Origin: Fragilaria crotonensis
Lineage: Eukaryota > Bacillariophyta > Fragilariophyceae > Fragilariales > Fragilariaceae
Assembly: GCA_022925895.1 (NCBI GenBank)
Contig: JAKSYS010000009.1
Span: 1-64,000 of the forward strand
Direction: 5' to 3'
DNA length: 64,000 nucleotides
Made by a program: the position numbers and the translations under genes. The notes under the pieces were generated by a model. It had not been told where the DNA came from, made no database searches, and worked only from the letters and a program-made list of their open reading frames with translations. Shown piece after piece: positions 33,782 through 44,194 of this stretch; the first letter of the stretch is position 1; each line of letters begins with the position of its first letter.

Positions 33782-35270
33782 CTATTGCCCCTTCATTACA
33801 TCAAATGCCTTTGACTGTTCCGTAACTGCACATTGTACCAGCCGCCAGGCGGCGACGCAAACAAATCTTTTGTGTTCCTCGAGACAATGTGCAACTTCGA
33901 ACATTTCACAAGCCAGGGCAATGTCGAGCGGTGTCGAGCCAGCAATATTCTTTAGACTTGCATCCACTCTGTCATCTTCCAACATCATCAAAACAATGTC
34001 CAATCTTCCGTTCAGACTAGCCTACATGAGGGGTGTGAAACCAAGTGGACCTTGAACATTCTGATCAACCTCCTCGTGTTTCATCAACTCGCAAACAACC
34101 TCCCAGTGGTCGTTCCGGCTCGCCATGTACAAACTTGTGCGACCTTTCCAATCTTTGACATTCACATCCACCGTGTTGCTAGTCAACGATTTTCGCATCG
34201 AGTTACTTGTACTTGCAATCAAACAATCAACCTTGAGATGATTGAGAAATTCGCGAACCATGGCAACACTGCCAATTTCGCACGCAAAGAAAAGTGCTGT
34301 GCTGCCGTCTTCAGCTCTCGCATTCACATCCACCTTGCTACAATTCAGCAATTCATGAACCACATCAATGTAACAACACATGCTTGCGTATGCAAGTGCT
34401 GTGTTGCCCCTCTTATCTCTCGCATTAACATCCACCTTGTCACAATTCAGAAACTCGCGAACCACATTGATATTGCGGCTCATGCATGAGTAAATAAGGG
34501 CTGTCCAGCCGTAGTCATCTCTCGCATTCGTATCCACCTTTGTTATGATTGAGCAACTCGCGAAGCACATCGAATTCACCATGACTGACCGCGCACATGA
34601 GTGCTGTGTTGCCCTTATTATCTCTTGCATTCACATCTAATTCGTCACACCAGCAACTCGCGAACCACTTCGACATGACCATTCAGGCTTGCGTGCATCA
34701 GGGCTGTCCAGCCATCATGGTCGCTCGAATTACATCCACTTTTTCATGATTGCGCACCATCCAAACCACACCTACATTCCTTTTTGAAAGGGCGCCGAAG
34801 AAGGGTAACTTGCCGCATTCATCTCTTGCATTCATATCTTCCGTGTTATGATTGAGCAATTCGCGAACCACATGAATATGACCAAATCCGCTTGCCCTTG
34901 ATAGGGCTGTTCTTCCTGTTTCGTCTCTGGCATTCACATCCACCATATCGTGATTCAGCAACTCGCGAACCACATCAATATGACCATGTTCACTCGCACC
35001 GATAAGGGCTGTATTGCCGTTGACGTCTCTTGCATTCACATCCACCTTCTTTCCAACGAAATGATGATGATGGTGCAGCAACAAGCGAACCAGATCGACA
35101 CGACCAATCATGCTCGCATCGATCAAGAGGGAGGCGGCAGCGTCGTCATCTCCCGAATTCACAAGATCATCTACCATCACCGCTTTGTGATTGAAATGCT
35201 CGCAAATGCATGAGAACCACATGGCCATGAAGGTATAGAAAGCGATTGCTACCGAGCTAAAATTGCACAA
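33782..35270 (-). pseudogene. Broken ankyrin-repeat protein gene, paralogue of the one at 36795-38036
   Basis: Ten or more ankyrin repeats (VDVNARDxxGxTALxxAxxxGHxDVVRELLNH) run through several frames. The end (QGPLGFTPLM / ASLNGRLDIVLMMLEDD / NIAGSTPLDIALACEMFEV) matches the intact neighbour repeat for repeat. An in-frame TAG at 34022-34024 stands where the intact paralogue has Trp (TPLIWASLKGR). The frame is also lost near 34730 (after EKVDV) and near 34540-34660. The first codons (MCNFSSVAIAFYTFMAMWFSCI, two short pieces) contain a hydrophobic stretch absent from the paralogue. Ankyrin arrays bind proteins; this copy is most likely dead. Confidence 0.8.
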
Positions 35271-35408
35271 TGCAAATCACGATTATTGGATGTGCACTTA
35301 TACATGAATGACATGCGCTAAAACGCTTCTTATGTCTCAAATGAACACATCAACAAAAAGGGAGTGATTTTCGACACCGGTACCTGGTACAATTGAACAC
35401 ACTCGTAC

Positions 35409-35700
35409 TATGGAGTATGGAGTATGGAGTATGGAGTATGGAGTACGGAGTATGGAGTATGGAGTATGGAGTATGGAGTATGGAGTATGGAGTACGGAGT
35501 ATGGAGTATGGAGTATGGAGTATGGAGTATGGAGTATGGAGTATGGAGTATGGAGTATGGAGTATGGAGTATGGAGTGTGGAGTATGGAGTATGGAGTAT
35601 GGAGTATGGAGTATGGAGTATGGAGTATGGAGTATGGAGTATGGAGTATCATATGGAGTATGGAGTATCATATGGAGTATGGAGTATGGAGTATGGAGTA
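35409..35700. repeat. 7-base satellite (TATGGAG)n
   Basis: Roughly 40 copies of TATGGAG, with a few variants (tacggag, gtgtgg) and two interruptions (tatcatatgg) near 35645-35675. Because 7 is not a multiple of 3, all frames of both strands stay open and give artificial MEYGVWS / ILHTPYS proteins, which are not genes. Confidence 0.95.
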
Positions 35701-36893
35701 GATGGACTATCTACTATCTTACCGTAATCTCTGTACCAGTATCATAATCATATCGTGCAGTACGAAACTACCACCAATGTTCTCGGAGCGACATAACACA
35801 TAACAAAAGGGCAGCATACCTGACGCCAACAGTAACGTTTCTACACAATATCTAACGTGATCAGTCCAGACGTGCGCGCTCGATTGGCGTCACTATTTTA
35901 CACTACTGGAGTACTGGAGTAATCGAGTACAGGTAGTGCATTATTACACGTACGGTCCAGATGCCAGCATGGCCGTTACAGTTTCATGGTGTTGTAGACA
36001 CTGTGCAACACTTTAATGTAAGAAGGTTACATCAACGAATCGACCTATGTACAGGGATGTTTTAATCAAACATATTTGTGGACTGTGCGACGATCTACTT
36101 TGACACAACTTTGTGACTCATATTCCCTCTAAAGGCCTGCTGACCCAAAGCTATCGCCGCCTTATTTAATCAACCTTTTGTCGTTTCCGCAACTTTCCGT
36201 CGTTCCTCCGGTGTTCCTCCAGACATTGTGCAACTTCGAACATTTCACAAGCGAGTGCAATATTGGAGTATGGAGTATCATATGGAGTATGGAGTATCAT
36301 ATGGAGTATGGAGTATGGAGTATGGAGTAGATGGACTATCTACTATCTTACCGTAATCTCTGTACCAGTATCATAATCATATCGTGCAGTACGAAACTAC
36401 CACCAATGTTCTCGGAGCGACATAACACATAACAAAAGGGCAGCATACCTGACGCCAACAGTAACGTTTCTACACAATATCTAACGTGATCAGTCCAGAC
36501 GTGCGCGCTCGATTGGCGTCACTATTTTACACTACTGGAGTACTGGAGTAATCGAGTACAGGTAGTGCATTATTACACGTACGGTCCAGATGCCAGCATG
36601 GCCGTTACAGTTTCATGGTGTTGTAGACACTGTGCAACACTTTAATGTAAGAAGGTTACATCAACGAATCGACCTATGTACAGGGATGTTTTAATCAAAC
36701 ATATTTGTGGACTGTGCGACGATCTACTTTGACACAACTTTGTGACTCATATTCCCTCTAAAGGCCTGCTGACCCAAAGCTATCGCCGCCTTATTTAATC
36801 AACCTTTTGTCGTTTCCGCAACTTTCCGTCGTTCCTCCGGTGTTCCTCCAGACATTGTGCAACTTCGAACATTTCACAAGCGAGTGCAATATC
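35637..36893. repeat. 629-base tandem duplication, two apparently identical copies
   Basis: The stretch 35637-36264 recurs at 36266-36893 with an offset of 629 (gatggactatctactatc at 35701 and 36330). I saw no difference when comparing the copies by eye. The unit starts in the 7-base satellite and ends inside the 3' end of the ankyrin gene: the first copy reads ...gtgcaatat then re-enters tggagtatgg, while the second reads on into the gene. This implies a recent event or an assembly duplication. Confidence 0.9.
36166..36264 (-). pseudogene. Duplicated 3' fragment of the ankyrin gene
   Basis: The 629-base duplication copied the last 33 codons of the adjacent ankyrin gene (minus strand, including the stop). 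The fragment has no start and is joined upstream to satellite DNA. Confidence 0.85.
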
Positions 36894-38036
36894 GAGCGCA
36901 GTCGAGCCAGCAATATTCTTCAGTTCTGCATCCACTTTGTCATCTTCCAACATCATCATAACAACGTCCACTCTTCCTTTCAGGCTAGCCCAGATGAGGG
37001 GTGTGTAACCAAGTGGACCTTGAACATTAGGATCGACCTCCTCATGTTTCAATAACTCGCCAACAACATCCCAGCGGTCCTTCTGGATCGCGATGTGTAA
37101 AGCTGTGCGACCTTTACGATCTTTGACATTTACATCGACCTTGCCATTTGTCAACCTTTCGCTCACGATTCCTTTGGTGCGACTCGTTGAAAGGTCTGGC
37201 TCCACACAACTATTCATCACGTTGTGCTGTAGCAACTCACGAACCATATTGACATGACCAATGCCGCTCGCAAAGTGAAGTGCTGTCCTGCCAAATATAT
37301 CACTCGCGTTGACATCCACCTCGTCATGACTGAGCAACTCGCGAACCACATTGAAATTACCACACCAGCATGCGGACATGAGGGCTGTGTGACCTGATAA
37401 ATCTATCCCATTCACATCCACGCTGTAATCATTGAGCAACTCGCGAACCATATCGATACCATCACCTAGGCTCGCGAGTATGAGGGCTGTACTGTCGTTG
37501 TCACACACGTCAATATTCACCTCTTCGTGACGTAGCAACTCGTGGGCCACATCCCAACATCTCCAATGAAGGGCAGCGCCAAGTGCTGTCCTGCCGTAAC
37601 AATTCCTCGCATTCACGTCCAGCTTGTCATGATTGAGCAACTCGTGAACCAAAATTAAATAACCACGTTCGCTCGCGCTGATAAGGGCTGTGGTGCCATA
37701 TATATTTCTAGCATTCACATCGATCTTGTCATGCTTGAGCAAGGCGCGAAGAGCATTCAAATCACAACGCGCGATCGCTAACGTCAGTGCTGTATCGCCA
37801 ACTCCATTTCTGGCATTGACATCCAACTTGTCATGCTTCAGAATTTCGCGAAGCACAATGATACGACCGTCTCCAATCGCGACAAAAAGTGGTGGGTTGC
37901 CCACTCCATTTCTCGCGTTCACATCCACCTCGTCACGATTGAGAAGCTCAAGAACTACCTGCAAACTGCATCTATCGATTGCGTAGAAAAGGTTGGGGGT
38001 CGCTTCATCATTATCACTCGCATTCTTCACATCCAT
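36795..38036 (-). CDS. Ankyrin-repeat protein
   Basis: One uninterrupted frame of 413 codons from ATG 38036 (MDVKNASDNDEATP). About eleven ankyrin repeats of 33-36 residues fill the protein with no other domain, signal peptide or membrane span; repeats 8-9 are separated by a non-repeat insert of about 30 residues (NSCVEPDLSTSRTKG). The C-terminus is basic (RRNDGKLRKRQKVD), a possible nuclear signal. Most repeats share the diatom-style HDKVDVNARxxxGxTAL consensus. The last 33 codons lie in the 629-base duplication. Its target is unknown. The gene is flanked by a dead paralogue downstream, and a third member begins at 63788. Confidence 0.85.
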   Translation of the reverse strand: MDVKNASDNDEATPNLFYAIDRCSLQVVLELLNRDEVDVNARNGVGNPPLFVAIGDGRIIVLREILKHDKLDVNARNGVGDTALTLAIARCDLNALRALLKHDKIDVNARNIYGTTALISASERGYLILVHELLNHDKLDVNARNCYGRTALGAALHWRCWDVAHELLRHEEVNIDVCDNDSTALILASLGDGIDMVRELLNDYSVDVNGIDLSGHTALMSACWCGNFNVVRELLSHDEVDVNASDIFGRTALHFASGIGHVNMVRELLQHNVMNSCVEPDLSTSRTKGIVSERLTNGKVDVNVKDRKGRTALHIAIQKDRWDVVGELLKHEEVDPNVQGPLGYTPLIWASLKGRVDVVMMMLEDDKVDAELKNIAGSTALDIALACEMFEVAQCLEEHRRNDGKLRKRQKVD

Positions 38037-40695
38037 CTTGTCGTGATGTGTAAGCGTAAGTCTCTTTCACGCACCTTGGGGATGACAACTCGAAGTGTTC
38101 TGTCGTTAATCTTCAGACGTGGATTATGAAGCAGTTTGGAGTTCGGAGTGTACGTACCAGGATCACTCTGTGTACCGTATCGTACATACATGAATGGGAG
38201 CCGCGGTATCTACTATATGATATGCATACACTTGATTCCGGCTTCAATCGCTGGGGTAAATACACGAGGACATGTTTGTTCTGGACTACTTGTACATACA
38301 ACTCAGGAAAAGCAACCGAAGTGGATTTTCCTGGTATCTCTCCACTGCGGGCCTGTAGAAACGTTTCAGTCCACTCACGCGAAATAGCGGATTTTGGGGC
38401 AAAAAGCACAGAACAAAGGAAACCAGGGTTTCCCCCAGGGTTGCCTTTTCTGACAAATTTTCTACGTCACCTTCATGTACAAAGGCAACCCAAATCGTCA
38501 AAAAGCAACTCGAATGAATCGGAAGTTGGGGGATTTGGGGGTGTCGTCGGTCGTGGTGTGCGAGCAGCTCGCAGCCTTAACTCCGAAATACTACAGTACG
38601 TTACTGTAAATACACGTGATGCTTCTTGTATTTCAATACTACTCCAGTACTGCTTAACTACTCCATACTGTATTACTAGTACTCCAGAATGCCAGTACGG
38701 CTCTACACCTACCGGTAGGGTACTCTGAGTACTATATTCTGTATTGCTGTTGAATAAATGAATATTGGAGCACATTATGTGTACTCAGAGTAAATAGGCA
38801 TTAGCAACAGCATGGCAAGAAGAAAGCTATGATAAGTCAGTGTCCATGCCATCTTTTGTTGTGGCTGTCATTCCAAATGATCTCATCTCACCCTTGCCAA
38901 TTGCTACACTTGTGACAGCAAGAATGCAAATGTACATCAAAACCACAAGTTGAGTCATGCCTTCACTGAGAGTCAAGTCCATAATCAAGTCAGGAGTACT
39001 ACAATTAGTGTAATACTTTTCTGCAATGGACTTTAAGGCTTTGCTCCATCTGGAGGCATATTATACTCACCTTAATTGGCTGTAAGTCCACTACTACCTA
39101 TTCCACCTGGCCTTTAGTTCATCAACCCCACAGCATCTAAGGAAGATCAGAGGTGTCTGAGCATGCAGTAGCTTATTTTGGAAGCAAGTGTGCTGTTGTT
39201 GGAAATGTTGGACAACCTTGCACATTAACTGATAGTATTGTTATTGTTATGGTGGATCCAGGTTTCAGAATTGAGTTTATTGCAATTATCATCATATCCA
39301 ATACGACAATAGCTTGATTGCAATAGCTACCTCTGATGAAAAGCAAGAATACAAGATATTGGCATGATTGTTGTACAAACCAATATGCAATATATTGTCA
39401 ACGACATATTGCAATACATCCCAATACATTGTCCTTTTTACCTTTGGATTTTTACGCCCCTATTGAGGTGTACATGTCATTTTGTATGAAGCTAAAATTG
39501 TACAAGAACATATTTCTGGACATCATAACATTGATATTGTCAGACTGCTTACTGGTAGCTACATATTTGTACTGTTAGACTAAGCAATTCTCAGTACAAT
39601 GTACATGCAATGAAATCCATTGCTGAGTATCACTGCTTGGATTTGTCCATAGCCTTACGACCCTGAGTTCTTAACATGATCATGTGATCTGCCTGCCTGT
39701 GATCCAAAATGGTGCCACAATCTTTAAGCTTCCCTTCTTGATCAGATTGTCTATCTAACCTTTCAACATTGTTTGAAGAATGGCAATGAAGAGGCAAGAG
39801 TTGTCTGTGTGGCAAATAAATTCTGAACTCCTGTGATGCTAGAAGTGAGGTTGTTTTGTTGAATAGGAAAATTAATTGGTGTAGTAGTTCCTTACGAAAT
39901 GAGTGTACACCGTACTACGTACCCATGTACTAGACTACTGTAACGCAGTACTACGGAACGACGTGACACGTGACACACTAATACCGACAGAGAACACAAA
40001 AAATGTGGAGTCGTATGCGGTCCGCATACCCCCATCGTACTGGCAAACGTGATGGTACACAAGTAGTTGTAGCAGCTCGTACAACAACTACATGGCCGTG
40101 TATTCGATACTAGCGCTACAGGGTTTCCTTCAGGGTTGCCTAAAAACCGGATACGTGCACAATACTTGTACTTGGAGTACATTTTACATTTACTACTATC
40201 GCACGTCGCATACTTGTACCATACACCAAAACAACACATTTCTCTTACTGCTGTGTACAGTCTACACGTATGAATATTACAATGCTGCGTTCCATTCTCT
40301 ACTCCGAGCAAGAGTATAATCTTGTAGCCTGGTACCAGGTACTGTCAAAAACTACTGTGGGATTTGTTATTATTCGACAAGAGTCGTTCTCAGTTCTCAC
40401 ATCGCACGCCATAAAGCGCGGCGGTCTGTATGTATGCTCGGCTTTTCTACAAACAAATCCCGACCACAAAATCATCGGCACTGTATGATGGCACTGGAGT
40501 TTATACTGCTGATGAAGTAGTGGCGTCAATTACTCGCGTTCTTTGCGGGATCGCATTCATTTGGCCTTGCCATCTGTCTGCGGTTCACGTGTCAACTGGC
40601 AACAAACGCCCAGCCGATCACGAAAACCGGTCGTCTTTATATCCGGTGTTCCTCATCTGACCCACGGACCACGGACAACATAGTTTTCGAACGCA
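38037..40695. other. Long intergenic stretch, no gene recognised
   Basis: The left part (38130-38770) is dense in GTAC/AGTACT motifs and probably promoter for the ankyrin gene. The middle (38800-39880) is more AT-rich and nearly free of GTAC pairs, has only short ORFs and no clear inverted ends; it may be an inserted non-autonomous element but I cannot show borders. The right part (39890-40690) is again GTAC-rich and leads into the aspartate-semialdehyde dehydrogenase gene. Confidence 0.45.
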
Positions 40696-42124
40696 ATGAA
40701 GTTCCTCGGTTCTGCGCTTATTGCATTGGCTGTCGCTGCTTCTCTTCCAACACAATCGGAAGCGTTCGCTGTTGCCCCCTTCAAACTATCTGCTGGCTTG
40801 AAATCTACGTCATTTGTTCCTCGTTCGTCGCACAGATCAAACAAGATGCCAATTGCTCCACCACCGCAGCACTTGTCCATGAGTTATTCCGTTGCCATTG
40901 TTGGTGCCACAGGCGCTGTCGGCAAGGAGATTCGTACTTGTCTCGAGGCTCGCAACTTTCCAGTTTCGCAACTCCGTATCTTTGGATCGGCACGATCGGC
41001 CGGGACCAAGGTCGAAACGGAATCCTATGGCACTGTGGAAGTGGAACTCTTTGATGTGGCCAAGGCGAGAGAATGTGACGTTGTCTTTCTTGCTGTCAGT
41101 GGAGACTTTGCTCTGGAACATGCAGAAGCCATTGCGGCAGGAGATGATGGAGCAGTTGTTATTGATAACTCGGTACGTGATGTTTGTCATTGTCGGGAGA
41201 AATATGAGATAGATCTACGAAGCACTAACGTCTTCACACAAACAGTCCGCCTTCCGCTACAGAGCCGACATTCCCCTTGTTGTTCCTGAAATTAATGGTC
41301 AGTGTACCAAGGATGGCAAGTTGATTGCCAACCCCAACTGCACGACAGCCATTGGCCTCATGGCCATTTGGCCTCTCCACAAGGCATTTGGTTTGAAGAA
41401 AATCATCATGTCCACCTATCAAGCTGCATCCGGAGCTGGTCAAGAGGGTATGGATGAACTGCAAGATGGTACCCGAGTGTGGCTCGATGGTGGCAAGCCA
41501 GTCAACAAGATCTTTGCTCATCCATTGCCATTCAATGTTATTCCTCAAATTGATAAATTTCAAGAGAACGGCTACACCAAGGAAGAAATGAAGGTTACCT
41601 GGGAATCGCGCAAAATTTGTGGACTTGCGGATGATTTTCCAATTAGGTGAGTTTGTTGTTGCGGTTGCTGCCTCAGTACATGTCATTCCAATTAGCTGAC
41701 TCGTATGTGTTTTTGTTGTTGCTATTCGAATCAACCTTGTTCTACAATACTCTGTTGATACAAAAATAGTTGCTCGGCAGTTCGCATCCCCACCATCCGC
41801 GCTCATTCGGAAGTCATTATTGTCGAAACCGAAAAGCCCGTCGACTTGGAGGTTGCTCGTCAGGTCCTGTCGGAAGCACCTGGTCTCAAATTGGTGGACA
41901 TTCCAGAAGAATCCCAATATCCCATGCCATTGACGGCAACAGGACAATTCGATGTGGAAGTTGGTCGCGTTCGCAAGAGTCTGGTCTTTGGAGATTATGG
42001 GTTGGAATTCTTTGTATGCGGAGATCAGCTACTTCGAGGGGCGGCGTTGAATGCTGTCCTGGTGGCGGAGGAAATGGCCAAGAATGGAGCCCTCGAATCG
42101 TACAAGAAGGTCGCTGCTGCTTAA
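40696..42124 (+). CDS. asd: Aspartate-semialdehyde dehydrogenase, plastid-targeted
   Basis: Converts L-aspartyl-4-phosphate to aspartate semialdehyde with NADPH, the branch point to Lys, Thr and Met, in the plastid. Exons 40696-41172, 41246-41646 and 41770-42124 give 410 residues; the introns (73 and 123 bases) are GT-AG and in frame ([20 protein letters not shown]). The N-terminus is a signal peptide ([20 protein letters not shown]) ending at SEA|FAVAP, with the Phe at +1 that diatom plastid precursors use, then a basic transit region. The mature part has the NADP-binding [17 protein letters not shown] with catalytic Cys191, YQAASGAG, and IRAHSE carrying the catalytic His. All key residues are present. 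It converges with the carrier gene. Confidence 0.94.
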
Positions 42125-42354
42125 AGTGAATACTTTTACGAAATGAAAATGAATGAGGGTGGCACACGGCATACTGCTGAATAATGATGTTGTTGTTGTC
42201 GTTTGGAAGTAGTGAAAACGGGAACAAGAGGCATTTATTCATAGACTATTGTTGTGTTTGCGATTCGTTTGTTGCTCAATACTTGGAGTGCTGCCCGTAG
42301 GAATGTCAAAAAATGATGCGTTCTATAGCTTATTTCCCTCTATATCGTAACATG

Positions 42355-43678
42355 TTACGACCTCGGAGCATGAACTTTCAACACGGTCTGAAAGAATTCA
42401 TAAAACAAAAAGAAGAATCCATTGGCTGGTATCTTGTGCAACAATCTTGGGACAGATCCACGCAAGAATGCCATGGCCCCACCCTCGAGCCACACATCGC
42501 GAGTGCAATGGGCAATGGACCCCGCGTACAGATCTGGATTGGTCTGAATGCGGGTCTTGATGACATCCAATGGATTCGTCACGTACGATCCCAACCCCCC
42601 GGCGAGTGCACCCGTCATGGCATCGACGAGTCCATCGGGATAGTTGTGTGTTTCCTTGTCTTTCAGTGGGAGCATGACTTGTTTAAGAATTTCGTAACTT
42701 AGCAGTGTTACCATGGCGTAGGGAATGTCACGCAGCATTTGGATGGCAACGCCGCCGAGTGGAAAAAAGGCACGGAGGCCTCCTTGTTTGGTCATTTCCG
42801 ACAAGGCTTGCCATGTGGATGTGTACATGCCGGTTTGTAAATGCTGCTTGACAACTTCGTAGGGGACTCGAGAGAAACTGGCGACCGTGTTGCCAATGGC
42901 AGCGGATGTCGTTACGGATATGCTAAAGAGGAGTCGAGAAGAGAGTTGGTGTTTGGAGTTTGGGCCGAAATGTGTGTCCAGATGTGGAACAAGGATGCGC
43001 TTGCAATAGGAGTATACACCAAAGTAAAGACCTACGGATGGCATACTACCGACGACTGCTACACCAAGACCAGCCTATTGGTGTGTCAATGTGTCAATGT
43101 GAGCGAGATGAAAGTGAGGAAAACAAAAAAGTCACACTCGCATATGGTACACTCACATACAACTCTCGAATCCCATTTGGTCTTGATGTGACGAGCTTCA
43201 CGGCTTGCCAAAAGCTCAACGAGGTTCCTGACGAACGATAATTCTGTTGAATAGTCTTGAGAGTATCAAACGGAGCCAGCAATGTTTTGCTACATCCCGC
43301 GGCAAGAGCGGACGCAAGAGATGATTTGAGACCTTCCACCGTGGCACTCGTAGTAGCATTCGTTGTAGTTGCAGCCGCACCGCCACGAATCACCAGATGA
43401 CGGTGATGTAGTTTGTGATGCAGACTGTTCTTTGACTGACGTAAACGGCTGTTTCGGTGAAAATGATGAGCCCGTGCATGTTTATGAAGTGGGATCTGTG
43501 ACTGTGTCGACGACGATGAATGGGAGGAAGCAAGAATCGGAATCACTGACGCTTGAACGAATGTTGAAGACAGAAAACTCATGTTGAGAAAAAGCAGAGC
43601 ACAAGTGCACACCACTCTGTTGATGTTGCTCTTGCAATTGGGCTTGGGCTTGCTGCTCACACTCATGGTTGTTCCCAT
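42355..43678 (-). CDS. Mitochondrial-carrier-family protein with an N-terminal signal peptide
   Basis: Exons 43678-43153 and 43058-42355 give 409 residues. A 94-base intron split at phase 1 joins RELYV to TVVGSMPSVGLYFGVYS. Three carrier repeats each carry the family signature: PFDTLKT, PYEVVKQ and PLDVIKTR; the last is followed by GAMAFLRGSVPRLLHKIPA. This resembles the S-adenosylmethionine-carrier-like branch, but the substrate is not certain. Ahead of the carrier domain is a hydrophobic signal-like segment (VVCTCALLFLNMSFLSS) and a His/Arg-rich stretch of about 60 residues ending VIRGGAAA. This suggests entry into the secretory or complex-plastid route rather than a plain mitochondrial location. 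A tempting donor (gtgagt) 5 bases upstream would break the frame. Confidence 0.85.
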
Positions 43679-44194
43679 AGTTATTACGTTGATACTTTGA
43701 TGTCAATTAACGACTGCTAGCGTGCTGGAGTACTCAACCGCCAAGGTGCTGCTTTGATTGATTGTTGTAGGTTGTGTCAAGAAATGATGTTAAATTGCCA
43801 ATGATCCACAGGAGAGTGATGACGGGGTCTGTCTACTCGTCGATTGACTGACTGACGTACTGACAAGTGCACAGTACGTAGCAGTCCAATATCCCTGTAC
43901 CATATAATTCTACTCGTGACTCGTAACGCGGACACAGTTCGCAATGCGCAAGTAACCTGCACTTCAGTACCTACTCCATTCCTGTAACATCGCACATAAA
44001 ATGTCCCAATACACAGTGCGTGTATTGTGTACTACTTGTACATACCATCCACGGATCAGCAGTTACCTGGTACTGTAGTCATAAGGTACTACGTACAAGA
44101 ACCAAGTACGACGTACTATACTCGGCGACAACATGACATGTGCGATTGATTTTGATTTTTTCATTCTTTACGGAATACGCCAAGGACAGTGACC
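43679..44194. promoter_or_regulatory. Divergent promoter with GTAC cluster
   Basis: 515 bases between the carrier gene (-) and the coiled-coil gene (+). From 43855 to 44125 GTAC recurs roughly every 15-30 bases (tactgacaagtgcacagtac, gtgtactacttgtacatac, ggtactgtagtcataaggta, gtacgacgtactat). No TATA box is obvious. The role is inferred from position. Confidence 0.42.

Noticed and set aside
35350-35747. Five ORFs of about 100 codons made of MEYGVWS or ILHTPYS repeats
   Set aside because: A 7-base repeat leaves all frames open; these are artefacts of the satellite.
43040-43160. Splice donor gtgagt at about 43157 for the carrier intron
   Set aside because: It is closer to consensus but throws the second exon out of frame; the donor 5 bases further on keeps RELYV-TVVGSMPS in frame and the total length divisible by three.
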